Source of the DNA: Perognathus longimembris pacificus
Lineage: Eukaryota > Chordata > Mammalia > Rodentia > Heteromyidae
DNA: 64,000 nt
Assembly (NCBI RefSeq): GCF_023159225.1
Contig: NC_063173.1
Location: 8,346,852-8,410,851 of the forward strand
Direction of reading: 5' to 3'
Shown one piece after another: positions 32,793 through 43,229 of the stretch. A model generated the notes under the pieces. It was given only the letters and a program-made list of their open reading frames with translations. It searched no databases and was not told the origin of the DNA. A program made the translations under genes and the position numbers. Within the stretch, counting starts at the first letter, position 1. The number at the start of each line of letters is the position of its first letter.

Positions 32793-32890
32793 GGGCTGGG
32801 ATGGAGCTCAGTGGCAAAGCGCTTGCCTAGCAAGTGCAACATCCTGGGTTCGATCCCCAGTACCAAAAAAGAAAAGACAAGAAAATACAG
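32793..32890 (+). mobile_element. Stand-alone ID monomer
   Basis: GGGCTGGGATGGAGCTCAGT, GGCAAAGCGCTTGCCTAGC, CTGGGTTCGATCCCCAGTAC and an A-rich tail. A and B boxes are close to tRNA-Ala, so it is one of the best-kept ID monomers here. No acceptor arm or 3' processing site fits a functional tRNA gene. Confidence 0.85.
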
Positions 32891-33639
32891 TTTAAAAAAA
32901 CCCAACCAAAAACTTCTACTCTCTTGGTTTCTTTTGATCAATATATCTTTATGATTTTCACGTTGATACCCACAGGAATAGCAGTCCTAGAGAAAGACTA
33001 GTGTGTGGCCTGCGATTTATAGTTTAAAGGACATCACAATTGATAATGAACTTAACGCAAGGGAGACTAATCAGACCAACCAAAAGACAATTACAGGAAT
33101 GAGCTTGTTAATAAGAATCAGATAGGCTGAACGAGCCTCATGTAAACAAGATCAAAAGCTATGCTATCCCAATTCTTATGTAGGTGGAAATTAGTGAGAA
33201 GTTAATCTGAATTTTTTTTTACAATATCCTAGAGGAGTTATTTAAACATTTTGGGGGAGATGATTTTCAATCCCTTTCCTGGCACACTTGGCCTGACTCT
33301 TCACCCTTAAGTACTCACGTGGAGGTCTGCCCGCCAGCCTGACTGCGCAGACTGCTCTCTGCTCTGCGAGGTGTCTGGGTGCCCAATTGCTTCTTTTTGG
33401 TTATTGCTACAGACAGCATAGAGAAAAGATTGCTTTTGTGGGTTGACTTGACTCTAGTGAAATAATAGTTTTGACCCATATCCATGGGTTCCTTGTCATG
33501 AGTAACAAACCACAAGAAATGAGTTAGAAAAAAAAATTGTACTGAATGATTTACTGATCTTCTGTTGTCATTTCTCCCCAAACAAAACAATAAAGCAACT
33601 ATTTGCATAGTGCTTCCATTATAGCAAGTACGATAAATG
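32891..33639. other. No recognised feature
   Basis: Unique DNA. The 109-codon open frame at 33315-33644 (minus) has no recognised domain. Confidence 0.45.
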
Positions 33640-34032
33640 ATCAAGGCTAGAGCTCTACCACTTGAGCCACAGCTCCACTTCCAGCTTTTTGGTAGTTAAT
33701 GGAAGGTAAGAGTCTTGTGCATAGGTTTTCCTGCCTGGGCTGGCTTCAAACCATGATCTGTAGATCTCCGCCTCTTTTTTTTTTGGCCAGTCCTGGGGCT
33801 TGGACTGAGGGCCTGAGCACTGTCCCTGGCTTCTTTTTGCTCAAGGCTAGCACTCTGCCACTTGAGCCACAGCGCCACTTCTGGCCATTTTCTGTATATG
33901 TGGTGCTGGGGAATCGAACCCAGGGCTTCATGTATATGAGGCAGGCACTCTTGCCAGTAGGCCATATCCCCAGCCCACGAGATCTCCGCCTCTTGAATAG
34001 CTAGGATTACGCAATAAGCCAGTGGCACCCAG
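33640..34032 (-). mobile_element. B1-Geo SINE, antisense, split by an IDL-Geo
   Basis: Geo and linker (CTCTACCACTTGAGCCACAG) lie left of the insert; the B1 head (CTTGAATAGCTAGGATTACG) lies right of it. Confidence 0.85.
33777..33979 (-). mobile_element. IDL-Geo SINE nested in a B1-Geo
   Basis: TTGGCCAGTCCTGGGGCTTG to ATCCCCAGCCC. A 15-bp duplication AGATCTCCGCCTCTT lies at 33762-33776 and 33980-33994, made of B1-Geo sequence. Confidence 0.94.
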
Positions 34033-34494
34033 AAAGGTAAATTGCTTTTCCTTCTGACAGAATTATTTTTCTGGGGGTTTGTGTCTTGGTCTTGTACCTA
34101 CAAGAAAAGAAAAACTAATTATTTTTCTGATGCCATTTGGTCTTAGTAGACAAAATATTCCCCCAACAAAACCTTTGTGCCTTTCTCCTGTGTCAAGGTC
34201 CCTTGAACTCAGGGCCTTTGGATTGCTACCATCTCTACCTGTCATGGTTTGGCCACATAGCTCGTAGTTGTGGCCTCAAAATTCACATGTCAGCTCAGCT
34301 ATTCCTTTTTCAAGAGGAGCCTTCTTCTCCTGTCCCTAAACATTTTATATTTGATTAGCTTTTATAAATTAAAGGCATCCATTGTTAGAGTTTTAAATAA
34401 AAATAAGTAGGAAAACAATTAAACACTCCCTCTAGTCACTCTTGTCACTTTGTTTTATTCTCTTTGTTAAAGTCGTCATCTTACATTTTTCTTT
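34033..34494. other. No recognised feature
   Basis: Unique AT-rich DNA with short open frames only. Confidence 0.45.
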
Positions 34495-34575
34495 TTTGGG
34501 TGGTACTAGGATTTGAACTCAGGGCCTCATACTTGCTAGGCAGGTGCTTTACCACTTGAGACACACCTCTAGTTT
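34495..34575 (-). mobile_element. ID-like monomer, antisense
   Basis: GGTACTAGGATTTGAACTCAG, CTTGCTAGGCAGGTGC, CTTTACCACTTGAGAC. Confidence 0.7.
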
Positions 34576-34589
34576 CAAATTATTTTTAT

Positions 34590-34740
34590 ATGCTTATTTG
34601 CACTCTAGTGAGGGCTACATGAGAGAGGGATTGTTTCAATGACCCCATTTCTGCCATTCTGGCTAGTGTATCCCAGCCCCTACGAGGTCTTTTGTACATT
34701 GTTGACTCTCAGTAAGTATTTGTTAAATGAGTAGAATTCA
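34590..34740 (+). repeat. L2 3' end relic
   Basis: GCACTCTAGTGAGGGCTACA, TGTATCCCAGCCCCTACGAG, ACTCTCAGTAAGTATTTGTT follow the L2 3' end. Confidence 0.6.
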
Positions 34741-34955
34741 ATCAAGAGACAATCGGTGTCCTTTTAGCTGAGAATAGTTACATGCATTCACTTGAAATGA
34801 GTGATTTAATTAAATATTGTGCTCAATTTGAAGTTTGCTTATGTATTAAGGCTACTCTTGCCAGTGCCCATGCATATAATATAAATATGAATTTTTCAAC
34901 ATTCATAGAGAACGTATCAAAATGCCAAATAGCCTAGTATCTACATGATTCCAGC

Positions 34956-35249
34956 ATGACAGTGGTGAGGTTTCACAGCAGCGCACTTAGAGAAGCACGA
35001 TCAATGTCGATTGGGATGGGAAAGCGGATACCTGCCTTTGGCTTTCTAGGCAGTGGGAAGCTGGGTAGATTTGCTGACGCCGCAGGTGCAGCCAGCCTAA
35101 GAGAATACAACAGGATGCTCTACAGCACAGCAACCGCGGAACACCGAGAGGAAGGGACAGTCGCCTTCGAGACGCCCAAGTATGATACACGATACACACA
35201 CGGGCATGAGAAAGTTGTTAGGCCAAGGGGTTCTGAATTAGAACTTTGA
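34956..35249 (+). other. CpG-rich open segment of unknown origin
   Basis: A 97-codon open frame with about 13 CpG in 260 bp, against a CpG-poor background. Parts of the predicted product read KRIPAFGFLGSGKLGRFADA and PKYDTRYTHGHEKVVRP. No known family was recognised, and no signal peptide, membrane segment or promoter is evident. It might be an exon, a retrocopy fragment, or a young insertion. Coding status is unproven. Confidence 0.25.
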
Positions 35250-35274
35250 AAAGCAATAGCTCTCGTTGAATGCT

Positions 35275-35420
35275 TTTGCTATGCCAGGCCATTTTCTAGA
35301 ATCCTTCCAGAAACTTTTAGGTAGGTGTACTTTCTCATCTTCAGAATGAGTAAGATAACAATCAGGAGATTACATGACTTGTCAAAACCATACAGTTATG
35401 CAAAAAAAAAAAAAAAAGCA
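35275..35420 (+). repeat. MIR-like relic with A run
   Basis: TATGCCAGGCCATTTTCTAG, TTTTAGGTAGGTGTACTTTC, TGACTTGTCAAAACCATACAG follow an antisense-type MIR/MIR3 core. Confidence 0.55.
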
Positions 35421-35499
35421 GAGCAATGATTTAACCTAGATTTTTCAAACCCCAAAGCTACCATTCCTTACCACGTATGTCATACACTGTCTTCTTTTT

Positions 35500-35583
35500 T
35501 TTTTTTTCCTGTCATTTGTAACTTGGTCTCATGCTTGCGAGACTTTTGCTCTCCCACTAGAGACACAACGCCAGCACTATTTT
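35500..35583 (-). mobile_element. ID-like fragment, antisense
   Basis: T-run, CATGCTTGCGAGACTTTTGC, TCTCCCACTAGAGACAC. Confidence 0.45.
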
Positions 35584-35595
35584 TCAATGGTTGTT

Positions 35596-35802
35596 GTTGG
35601 GGTTTTGTTTTGCCAGTCCTGGGCCTTGAACTCAGGGCCTGAGCACTGTCCCTGGCTTCTTTTTACTCAAGGCTAGCACTCTGCCACCTGAGCCACAGCG
35701 CCACTTCTGGTCGTTTTCTGTATATGTGGTGCTGGGGAATCGAACCCAGGGCTTCATGTATACGAGTCAAGCACTCTTGCCACTGGGCCAGATCCCCAGC
35801 CC
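35596..35802 (-). mobile_element. IDL-Geo SINE, antisense
   Basis: GCCAGTCCTGGGCCTTGAAC to GATCCCCAGCCC. A 12-bp duplication TCAATGGTTGTT lies at 35584-35595 and 35803-35814. Confidence 0.92.
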
Positions 35803-35814
35803 TCAATGGTTGTT

Positions 35815-35998
35815 TTTGACATGGGATCTTGCTTCCCGTCTGGACGCATGCCTGAGCCCTGACCCACCCACTGCGTCCCGCTTCCTGGGGGAGAAATGGA
35901 GTCTCTCAGGCCTTTTCTGCCTGAGCCAGCCTCAGATGGCAGTCTTCCCATCTCAGCCTCTCAAGTGGCAAGGATTACAGGCACCAGCCGCAGGTGCT
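35815..35998 (-). mobile_element. B1-like SINE, antisense, diverged
   Basis: GACATGGGATCTTGCTTCCC, GCCAGCCTCAGATGGCAGTC, ATTACAGGCACCAGCCG. Confidence 0.55.
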
Positions 35999-36333
35999 GC
36001 CTCCCACTGCCTTCTTGAGTACGGCTGTTCTTGCTTTCCTTCTGCGATGCCCGGCCCCTATTTTAGAGCTTGGCACAGCCTTCTCATGGAATAATGCCTA
36101 GCTGGACAGCAAATACCTCTACTGTTCGTAGAAGGGCAACTTAAGGGAAATGTCCAAGCCAAACTGCAGCCAAGGCTTGCTGACTGAGCAGTTTCCAAGC
36201 CTCGTGCTCATGCCTCCCCGCCCCCCCCCCCAACATTTTCATTCTCAGCATCTATCTGCAGCCCGCTGTTACTTCTGTTCACTGTGGAAAGCCTCTTGCA
36301 GATACTGACCGAGGCCTTTGTTACAGGACTCAC

Positions 36334-36456
36334 CCTCCACAGGAAAAGCTGGTACTTCTCTCCCAGACACTCCTGGTAGAAACCGTGCTGGGGAGCACCA
36401 CCATGCAGCACGGTGGCATTGATTATGAAGTAGTTGCACAAAGGGGTCATCATTCC
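36334..36456 (-). CDS. Candidate internal coding exon, product unknown
   Basis: On the minus strand, a 123-bp open segment (41 codons) is preceded by a pyrimidine-leaning stretch and AG (cacttAG|GGA) and followed by a donor GTGAGT (tggAGG|GTGAGT). Its length is a multiple of three, and both junctions fall in phase 0 in the open frame. The translation reads MMTPLCNYFIINATVLHGG (with a potential N-glycosylation site NAT), then a stretch with two cysteines ending LFLWR. It overlaps no repeat I recognise. I do not recognise the family. Read-through past the donor stays open to 36208 but becomes low-complexity glycine. It could be an exon of a large gene whose other exons lie outside, a cryptic exon, or chance. 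Confidence 0.28.
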
Positions 36457-36574
36457 CTAAGTGATGGGATGAATACAGGGCTCATTGAAGCATTGTTGAA
36501 TGGAGAAGGAAATAAAGTCATAACAATGGACAAGTGAGGCTGACCAAAGGGCTACCGAGATAAAGAAGCATGAG

Positions 36575-36795
36575 CTGGCGGGATGCCGCTAGCTCGCACC
36601 TGTAATCCTCGCTCTTCAAGAGGGATTGGAGCTCCAAGCCAGCCTAGGAAGAAAAGCCTGTGACATTCTTATATGTTTAACCAGCAAAGCAATGGAAGTG
36701 GATGTGCGGCTCGAGTGGTAGAGTGCCAGCCTGAGGGGAAAGAGGAAGCCAAGGGAGAGCCCAAGGCCCTGAGTTCAGGCCCCAGTACCAACATG
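36575..36795 (+). mobile_element. B1-Geo SINE
   Basis: GCTAGCTCGCACCTGTAATC, CTCCAAGCCAGCCTAGG, GTGCGGCTCGAGTGGTAGAG, CCTGAGTTCAGGCCCCAG. Confidence 0.82.
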
Positions 36796-36884
36796 AGCGG
36801 GGCGGGCAGGAAGAAATGATGCCTTCATACTGAGCGAAAATAACTTCTTCCAGCCAGGAGATGCAGAGCTAATGAGAACAGTGT

Positions 36885-37110
36885 TAAGGTTTGGATCCAG
36901 GTTCTTGCATTTACCCATTCCATGTGCCCCGGCAAACTGGTTTCCCTCTCCAAGCTTCAAAATAGGACTCATGCTGTATTTTTAGGTTATTTCTCACTTG
37001 AAAATTGAGGTAACATCATGGCAGATGGTTCTTATAAGTTTAAATGAGAAAGCTCAGGTAAGTGAGTGTCTTGCATTTAGTAAGCACTCAATAAATAATA
37101 GCAATTATTA
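36885..37110 (+). repeat. MIR SINE relic
   Basis: TAAGGTTTGGATCCAGG, ACTTGAAAATTGAGGTAAC, TTTAAATGAGAAAGCTCAGG and AGTAAGCACTCAATAAATAA trace MIR through to its L2-like 3' end. Confidence 0.7.
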
Positions 37111-37205
37111 TTGGGGCTTAACTTTGTGCAGGTGGGAACCATAGCTGTGTCCTTATTATTACAGTCATGCTATAGGTCTAATTCTCCCATTTATTTCCAT
37201 TTCTT

Positions 37206-37416
37206 TTTTTTTTTTTTTTTTTTGGCAAGTCCTGGGGCTTGGACTCAGGGCCTGAGCACTGTCCCTGGCTTCTTCTTGCTCAAGGCTAGCACTCTGCCAC
37301 TTGAGCCACAGCGCCACTTCTGGCCATTTTCTGTATATGTGGTGCTGGGGAATCGAACCTAGGGCCTCATGTATACGAGGCAAGCACTCTTGCCACTAGG
37401 CCATATCCCCAGCCCC
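37206..37416 (-). mobile_element. IDL-Geo SINE, antisense, young
   Basis: Poly-T of about 18, AAGTCCTGGGGCTTGGACTC, ATCCCCAGCCCC. A 14-bp duplication TATTTCCATTTCTT lies at 37192-37205 and 37417-37430. Confidence 0.95.
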
Positions 37417-37430
37417 TATTTCCATTTCTT

Positions 37431-37867
37431 GATTTGCACAAATTCGTTGTCTAAGAGGGGTCTCTTTGTATATGTTTCACACATGTAAACATTGTACATG
37501 CCACATATTTTAACAGTGCATCCCAATCAACTTTAATTCTTCCATTTAAATGAAACCATGATGTTTTCTTGGTTTCATTTATTTACTCTGTTACTGGCCC
37601 ACATCCTGTGTATAGACTTGGCTTTCAATGCATAGAAAAGGTGAAGCCCAAGTGTGATAGAGAACACTTCTCCTCATAGGCAAGCTGCCAAAGAATGGCT
37701 CAACCCTTATCACTACTCTGAGTCATTCTGACAATAACCTTGGAGAAGGGTGGGGTGGATGGAAGATACTGCTAATAACCGAACCCATTGGTTTAGTCTT
37801 CTGCAGTTTACAAAACACCCTCACGAGAAAAAGTTTATTTGTTTTCTTTTTTTTTTTATCACTATAT
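37431..37867. other. No recognised feature
   Basis: Unique DNA; nothing supported. Confidence 0.5.
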
Positions 37868-37985
37868 TAATGAATTTTGGGTGATTTTTAAAAAATTTTA
37901 AGTAATTGTGCAAAGGTGTTATTCAACAAATCAGTTTATGGATGTAATGCATCTTGATCTCTATCACCACTTTCATCATTCTTTT
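37868..37985 (-). repeat. L1-like 3' tail, antisense
   Basis: GTTTATGGATGTAATGCATC, TTGATCTCTATCACCAC, CATCATTC. It is the complement of the 32511 unit. Confidence 0.45.
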
Positions 37986-38229
37986 TTTTCTTTTATTTTT
38001 TTGTCAGTCATGAGGCTTGAACTCTGGGCCTGGGCACGGTCTCTGAGCTCTTCAGCTCAAGGCTAGCGCTCTACCACTTGAGCCACAGTGCCATTTCTGG
38101 TTTTCTGGTAGTTAATTGGAGATAAGAGCCTCACAGACTTTCCTGCCTGGGCTGGTTTTGAACCATGATCCTCAGATCTTAGCCTTCTGAATAGCTAGGA
38201 TTACAGGCATCAGCTATTGGCACCTGGCT
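37986..38229 (-). mobile_element. B1-Geo SINE, antisense
   Basis: GTCAGTCATGAGGCTTGAAC, CTACCACTTGAGCCACAGTG, TTAATTGGAGATAAGAGCC, AGATCTTAGCCTTCTGAATAG. Confidence 0.88.
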
Positions 38230-38253
38230 CTTTTTCTTTTCTTTATTTTCCTT

Positions 38254-38398
38254 TTTTGTGCTGATAATGTGACTTGAACTTAGGACCTAAGAGCTGTCCC
38301 TTAGCTTCTTTATTCAAGGCCAGGGCTCCACTTGTGGCTTTTTGGTGGTTAATTAGAATCTCCAGGACTTTCCTGCCTCCTCAGCAGTTAGGATGACA
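38254..38398 (-). mobile_element. B1-Geo SINE, antisense, internally deleted
   Basis: GTGACTTGAACTTAGGACC, CTCCACTTGTGGCTTTTTGG, TTCCTGCCTCCTCAGCAG. The centre of the head is missing. Confidence 0.7.
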
Positions 38399-38404
38399 TT
38401 TTTT

Positions 38405-38893
38405 TTTTCCTTTTTATCCTGGGATTGGAGCTTGAACCCAGGGCCTAGCACTCTCCCTTGACTTTTTCCAGTAACTCTTGCTTAACTTTTTCTTTTCTTT
38501 TTTGGCCAGTCCTGGGTCTTGGACTCAGGGCCTGAGCACTGTCCCCAGCTTCTTTTTGCTCAAGGCTAGCACTCTGCCACTTGAGCCACAGCGCCACTTC
38601 TGGCCATTTTTTTCTGTATATGTGATGCTGGGGAATTGAACCCAGGGCCTCATGTATACGAGGCAAGCACTCTTGCCACTAGGCCATATTCCCAGCCCCT
38701 TGCTTAACTTTTTCAATGATGACCGGTGCTTGCTCTACCACTTGAGCCATTCCTACAGTTCCTGGGTTTTGCTGGTTAATTGAAGATAACAGTCTCAATG
38801 ATTTGTCTCTCGGGGCTGGCTCCAAAACTTGTTTCTCAGATCTCAGCCTCCTGAGTAGTGAGGATTGTAGCCGCGAGCTATGAACACCCAGCA
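38405..38893 (-). mobile_element. B1-Geo SINE, antisense, split by an IDL-Geo
   Basis: Geo part GGAGCTTGAACCCAGGGCC lies left of the insert; linker and head (GGTTAATTGAAGATAACAGTC, TCTCAGCCTCCTGAGTAGTG) lie right of it. Confidence 0.8.
38493..38698 (-). mobile_element. IDL-Geo SINE nested in a B1-Geo
   Basis: GGCCAGTCCTGGGTCTTGG to ATTCCCAGCCC. A 16-bp duplication CTTGCTTAACTTTTTC lies at 38477-38492 and 38699-38714. Confidence 0.95.
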
Positions 38894-39869
38894 ACATTTT
38901 TGTTTTTATGGAAACAGGAAAGACTTGAGAGAAACGAAGTAACTCAATGAAAGTGGTAGGTAATTGGTTGAAGAGCAGGGTTCCACCATCCACTCCTCTG
39001 ATTGCAAGTTAAAATACTCCCCCATGAATTTGGGAATTACATTCAGGGACTCACTTATGCTAAACAGGACTCTAACACTGAGCCAGTTCACTACAGGGCA
39101 TTTATCTACACAGGATTCTCTAGCGGATCTGAACCACTGCGATACTAGCAAGCTAGTTGCAGCCAGTCACAAAAACAGTGGATTTAAGACCAGAAAGAAG
39201 CTTTTGGACTACCAGTATTTCAGGTTTTAGGCTGTGACTCAGGAGGTGGATAGAAGGAGGAGGGAGGCAAGCAAGATGGAGTGTCTACAACTCAGATCTC
39301 ATGAGTTCAATTACAATCTTAAGCTCCTTGAACAAACATTTAAAACATTAGGATTTCATTTAAAATGGAAAGGAAAGTTGGAAAGGCATAATAAGTCCAT
39401 TGTCTCATTTCTCCAGAAAAGGTATTGACGTCCAGGAAGGTTAGATAAGCCTATCCAAATCTCTTTACAAGCTAGGGGCAAAGTTAAGACCGGTGCTGAG
39501 TCTTCATCGCTTGTGTATTTGATAAGCATGTCATAAATGTCCTCATTCTCTAAAACTTTTCCTTTGATTACTTCCAACAGTGACAGTCCAATCCTGGGGG
39601 AGGGAATGAGCCTTTGCCTTAGTTGTCCCTGATGATTCACAAAGTAGCCTCGAGCTGGCCAGTCCATCTCTGGATTCTCAGCTTGCCCCCAGGTAAAGTG
39701 GGGGAGGGGGAGGGGTAATTCTTGCCTAGGCAGCTCTAGTGGGGCTGTGGTCAGAAATGGAAAAGAAATGTGTGAGTCTTATCTATCAAGGTCACGTCTC
39801 ATGTCTTTTTATTTACAATTTCATGTCTTTATTTACAAATGCCTACCAAGAGTGTCAGGGTGTCATTTC
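38894..39869. other. Mostly unique DNA with a weak MIR-like segment
   Basis: Near 39400-39540, read on the minus strand, there is MIR-like text (GATAGGCTTATCTAACC...). Open frames on both strands (for example 39356-39667 minus) have no recognised product. Confidence 0.4.
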
Positions 39870-40046
39870 TGGGCTAGGTACCAGTGGCTCACTCCTGTAA
39901 TCTTTGCTACCCAGGAGGCTGAGATCTGAGGATAGCAGTTTGAAGCCTGCCCAGCTGGGTAGAGCTATTGCTCAAGTGGTAGAGAACCAGCCTTGAGAGA
40001 AAAAGCTAAGGGATAGCACTCAGGCACTGAGTTCAAGCTCCAGAAC

Positions 40047-40052
<6 letters not shown>
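39870..40052 (+). mobile_element. B1-Geo SINE, internally deleted
   Basis: GCTAGGTACCAGTGGCTC, CCCAGGAGGCTGAGATCTG, then straight to TTGCTCAAGTGGTAGAGAAC and GAGTTCAAGCTCCAG. The linker is missing. Confidence 0.82.

Positions 40053-40090
<38 letters not shown>
40053..40090 (+). repeat. (AG)n microsatellite
   Basis: About 19 AG units directly following the SINE 3' end. Confidence 0.98.
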
Positions 40091-40095
<5 letters not shown>

Positions 40096-40339
40096 CGAAC
40101 CATTCCTTCTAAGCTGATCTCTGCATTTTACCCACTCGTTTATTTGTAATTCCTCATTAGGAGGGTAATGAGGTTTGTAATCATGCTTTATGAAATCATG
40201 CTTTATGATGATGTGTAGTCATGTGACATGACCATACTTTTAAGAAAAAAATCTCAAAAACCTTTTAGCATACTGGCTTTCAGATAAGACTGCATTTCTA
40301 ACCCCAGAGCCATACCCACAGCCTTTTTTGCTTTCATTT

Positions 40340-40428
40340 ATTTTTCAGATAGGGTCAGGTAATTTTGCCTGGAAACCAGCCTGAAGAGCATAGCTAGGAT
40401 TACAGGCATGAATCACTACACCCAACTG
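40340..40428 (-). mobile_element. B1 fragment, antisense
   Basis: TTCAGATAGGGTCAGG, AGCTAGGATTACAGGCATGA, ATCACTACACCCAACT. Confidence 0.55.
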
Positions 40429-40472
40429 ACTTTGTGATTTTTTTTTTTACTCCCTGCGTTAGGAAAGTAAGC

Positions 40473-40716
40473 TTTTTCTTTGGTTAGTCATGGGGCTTGA
40501 ACGCTGGGCCTGGGCGCTATCCCTGAGTTCTTCAGCTCGAGACTAGTGCTCTACCACTTGAGCCACAGTGGCACTTCTTGTTTTCTGGTGATTAATTGGA
40601 GATAAAAGTTTCATGGACTTTCCTGCCCAGGCTGGCTTTGAACCACGATCCTCTTCTCGTTGGATGTCAGTCTCCTGAGTAGCTAGGATTACAGGCGTGA
40701 GCCACCTGTGCCTGGC
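40473..40716 (-). mobile_element. B1-Geo SINE, antisense
   Basis: GTCATGGGGCTTGAACGCTG, ACCACTTGAGCCACAGTGG, TTAATTGGAGATAAAAG, AGCTAGGATTACAGGCGTGA. A 13-bp duplication TAGGAAAGTAAGC lies at 40460-40472 and 40717-40729. Confidence 0.93.
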
Positions 40717-40919
40717 TAGGAAAGTAAGCCTTTTGGGGTGAAATGCCTTTTATTCTAGAAAAGTTGTAGAGACAGCTATCACAAAGAGAGTTCTAGCCAA
40801 CCTGAGCTGCTTAGAACCAGATGAGATCTCAAGACTTTTGTACAAGTTAGAGAGTCTGGAACTCTTCCACCAAACTGGCAATTTGTTTCCTCTTTCAAAA
40901 AGGAATGTAGGAAACTATT

Positions 40920-41063
40920 ATCACAGCTCTACTTCTGGCTGTTTGGTTGTTAATTAGAGATAAGCATCTCACAACTTTCCTGTCCAGGCTGGCTTTGAAC
41001 CTTGATACTCAGATCACAGCCTCCTAAGTGGCCAGGATTACAGGTGTGAGCCATTGGTGCCCA
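40920..41063 (-). mobile_element. B1-Geo SINE, antisense, Geo mostly absent
   Basis: CTCTACTTCTGGCTGTTTGG, TTAATTAGAGATAAGCATC, GCCTCCTAAGTGGCCAGG, ATTACAGGTGTGAGCCATTG. Confidence 0.75.
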
Positions 41064-41768
41064 TGTTTAGGCACTGCTGTTTCAAATGTGTCAGACACCA
41101 CAATTATTCACAATGTGTGTTTCAACTAGATCCTTCCCATGTATCACCAACACTGCTTGGAAAGATAAAATATTCAGGGAAAAGAGAGATGCTATTTTAA
41201 TTTACACTGATCTCCATGAAGAAAATAAATTGTGATACTGAGCAAGGCAGAATTAGAACTAGTGAGGAAGGTGCTTTCTTGCTTGGCATTGATATAGAGC
41301 AAAAAACACTTGTGTATTTTTAATGAGGTTTATTTTAAAATACTTAAGTAAGGAATTAGAAAGGGCTTTACCAAACTTGCACTCTGGGTTTCCCAAATCT
41401 CCAACTGCTTATGTTGGAGGTCAGCATTTCTATGCTTACCCTTGATGTTATTTTTCAAAATCTAGGCCTAGCTTCCATTATGCAGACAGCCCAGTCACAG
41501 AAGCCAACTAGCATTAGAAGAGGGCTGTGTTTACTAATGGAGGTCTGGCTAGAAACACTTTGGGCAGAATCCTGGCAGGGGCTTGACACCCAGTAATGAT
41601 ACGCAACAGGGCTGCATAACTATGCTCACTTGTATTAAGTCTACCCCAAACTGTCATGTTTTGCAATGGAACCAGAAACAAGAAACCTTCCAAGCCTTGT
41701 GATTTTTCCTACAGCATGCATTACATCAGATCTGGTTCAGACACCCCCCTACAGCTTTGCCTCAGCTA

Positions 41769-41774
<6 letters not shown>
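41064..41774. other. No recognised feature
   Basis: Unique DNA with nothing supported. Confidence 0.5.

Positions 41775-41830
<56 letters not shown>
41775..41830 (+). repeat. (GT)n microsatellite
   Basis: About 27 uninterrupted GT units. It creates the Cys-Val repeats of several spurious reading frames. Confidence 0.98.
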
Positions 41831-41834
<4 letters not shown>

Positions 41835-42977
41835 TTAAAAATCACTTCACAAAGTACAGCGGCTATCTCTCTGTTTTGCAGAATATTTAGGGACATGAAA
41901 ATAGTATATACCACACGTGAACCTTCTCAGGCTACGAGAGATTTAAAAAAAAAAACAACTATCAAACATTTCCTTGGAAACAGCACCTACTTTCCTTGCA
42001 CATATATTAACATATCCTTAAAGTACAAGGACATTCGAGGTAAGCTGCACCCTAGAAAAGCAATTGCCAGTTATGCATTTTCATTTTCTTTTCTACCTGT
42101 AGCTGAGACTAAAAGCATCAGCAATTATTCATCAGTAAAGAAGAAGGAAAATGACTTTCATTTGGGCTACCTGGATGTTTTCATTCTTCTGGGACGGAGT
42201 CATTTCTGCCTATTAAAAGAGTCAGGTTCCAAACTTAGATATGTGGAAAATCATTTGGTTTTTAATAGAATTCTAGTCATGCACATAGCTTTAGAAAATG
42301 ATAATTAGTAAGGTGCTAGGCAAGAAAACTGAATAACAGCAAGCCTTTAAAATGGAAACCCTGAGAAGAAAGGAATAGCTATTATTATTATATTAGTATT
42401 CCTCGGTATTAAAGATGTCAAGATAGTGTCATCAGATTTCTTTCCTTCTGCCTAGTTCCTAGAACTCTGAAGAGTCTTTATTTTATTTGCTGAAATGGGA
42501 TGCTGTGTCAAAGTTTAGAAGTGAACCATGAAATGAGGACACTAAAGAAGTATTAATTTTTGGCAATTGCTATTAAATAACATCTTTATTCCACATTGAT
42601 CATGTAAGCATAGTGCTTGTCAAATTTTCTAAAGATTTGACAATTTTAGCAATATTGAGCATTATCTGAAACAAAATATTACAGCTATTTCCAGTGGATT
42701 TGACCTTGGATCTGAGGGTTATTTTTTAAAGCAGGAATCTCTCTACCTACCTGCCTCTTTTTTATTTATCCCTCGAATCCTTCCTTCAGACATCTTGAGG
42801 TCTTTGGATAGTCCTGATCTCTACGGTGACATTGCAGTGGAAAGATTTCAGCAAGCAGTGTGCTGCTATGCTTACACAGTGGTGTTCAAACAAAGAGATG
42901 TATTTGTGAGGCAAGACGCTATTCTCCTCAGGATGGTTGTGCCTCAATGACTGATGCAGAGGTAGTCCAAGATGATC
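41831..42977. other. Unique DNA, possibly conserved noncoding
   Basis: About 1.1 kb free of recognisable SINEs. The open frame that runs through 42308 begins in the GT repeat and has no recognised domain. Confidence 0.4.
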
Positions 42978-43085
42978 TCTGCTGGGCTTGGTGACTCACA
43001 TGTGTAATCCCAGTATTAAGAGGATCAAGAGGTTGAGGACAGCCTGGTTACATAGTGAGACCACGTCAATAGTGAGACCACGTCA
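42978..43085 (+). mobile_element. B1-like monomer
   Basis: CTGGGCTTGGTGACTCACAT, TGTAATCCCAGTATTAAG, CAGCCTGGTTACATAGTGAG. The 3' end carries a short duplication of AGTGAGACCACGTCA. Confidence 0.75.
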
Positions 43086-43120
43086 CGCGCGCACACACAC
43101 ACAAAGCTCATGCCTTTAAT

Positions 43121-43229
43121 CTTTAACATTTTCAAAGTTAATATGCACCCTTTACTTTTTTAACACTGTCAATGTTAATATAACCTTTTTAATATTTAAC
43201 ATCTTCAAAGTTAATATAAACCCCATTAA
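43121..43229 (+). repeat. Degenerate three-copy tandem repeat
   Basis: Three units of about 34-38 bp share TTTAACAT..TTCAAAGTTAATAT and a following CCCTTT/CC run (43121, 43159, 43193). Confidence 0.75.

Noticed and set aside
32793..32865. Possible tRNA-Ala gene
   Set aside because: The A and B boxes are good, but the arms do not close properly and an A-rich tail follows. It is an ID SINE monomer.
37165..37383. Recurring frames starting MPRIHEALGSIPQHHIYRK
   Set aside because: The same peptide recurs wherever an antisense IDL-Geo lies (for example 38445, 55498, 63496). It is the SINE translated, not a gene family.
41757..42308. 183-codon open frame
   Set aside because: It starts inside the (GT)n microsatellite (Cys-Val repeats) and continues into AT-rich DNA without any domain. 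No promoter or splice evidence.
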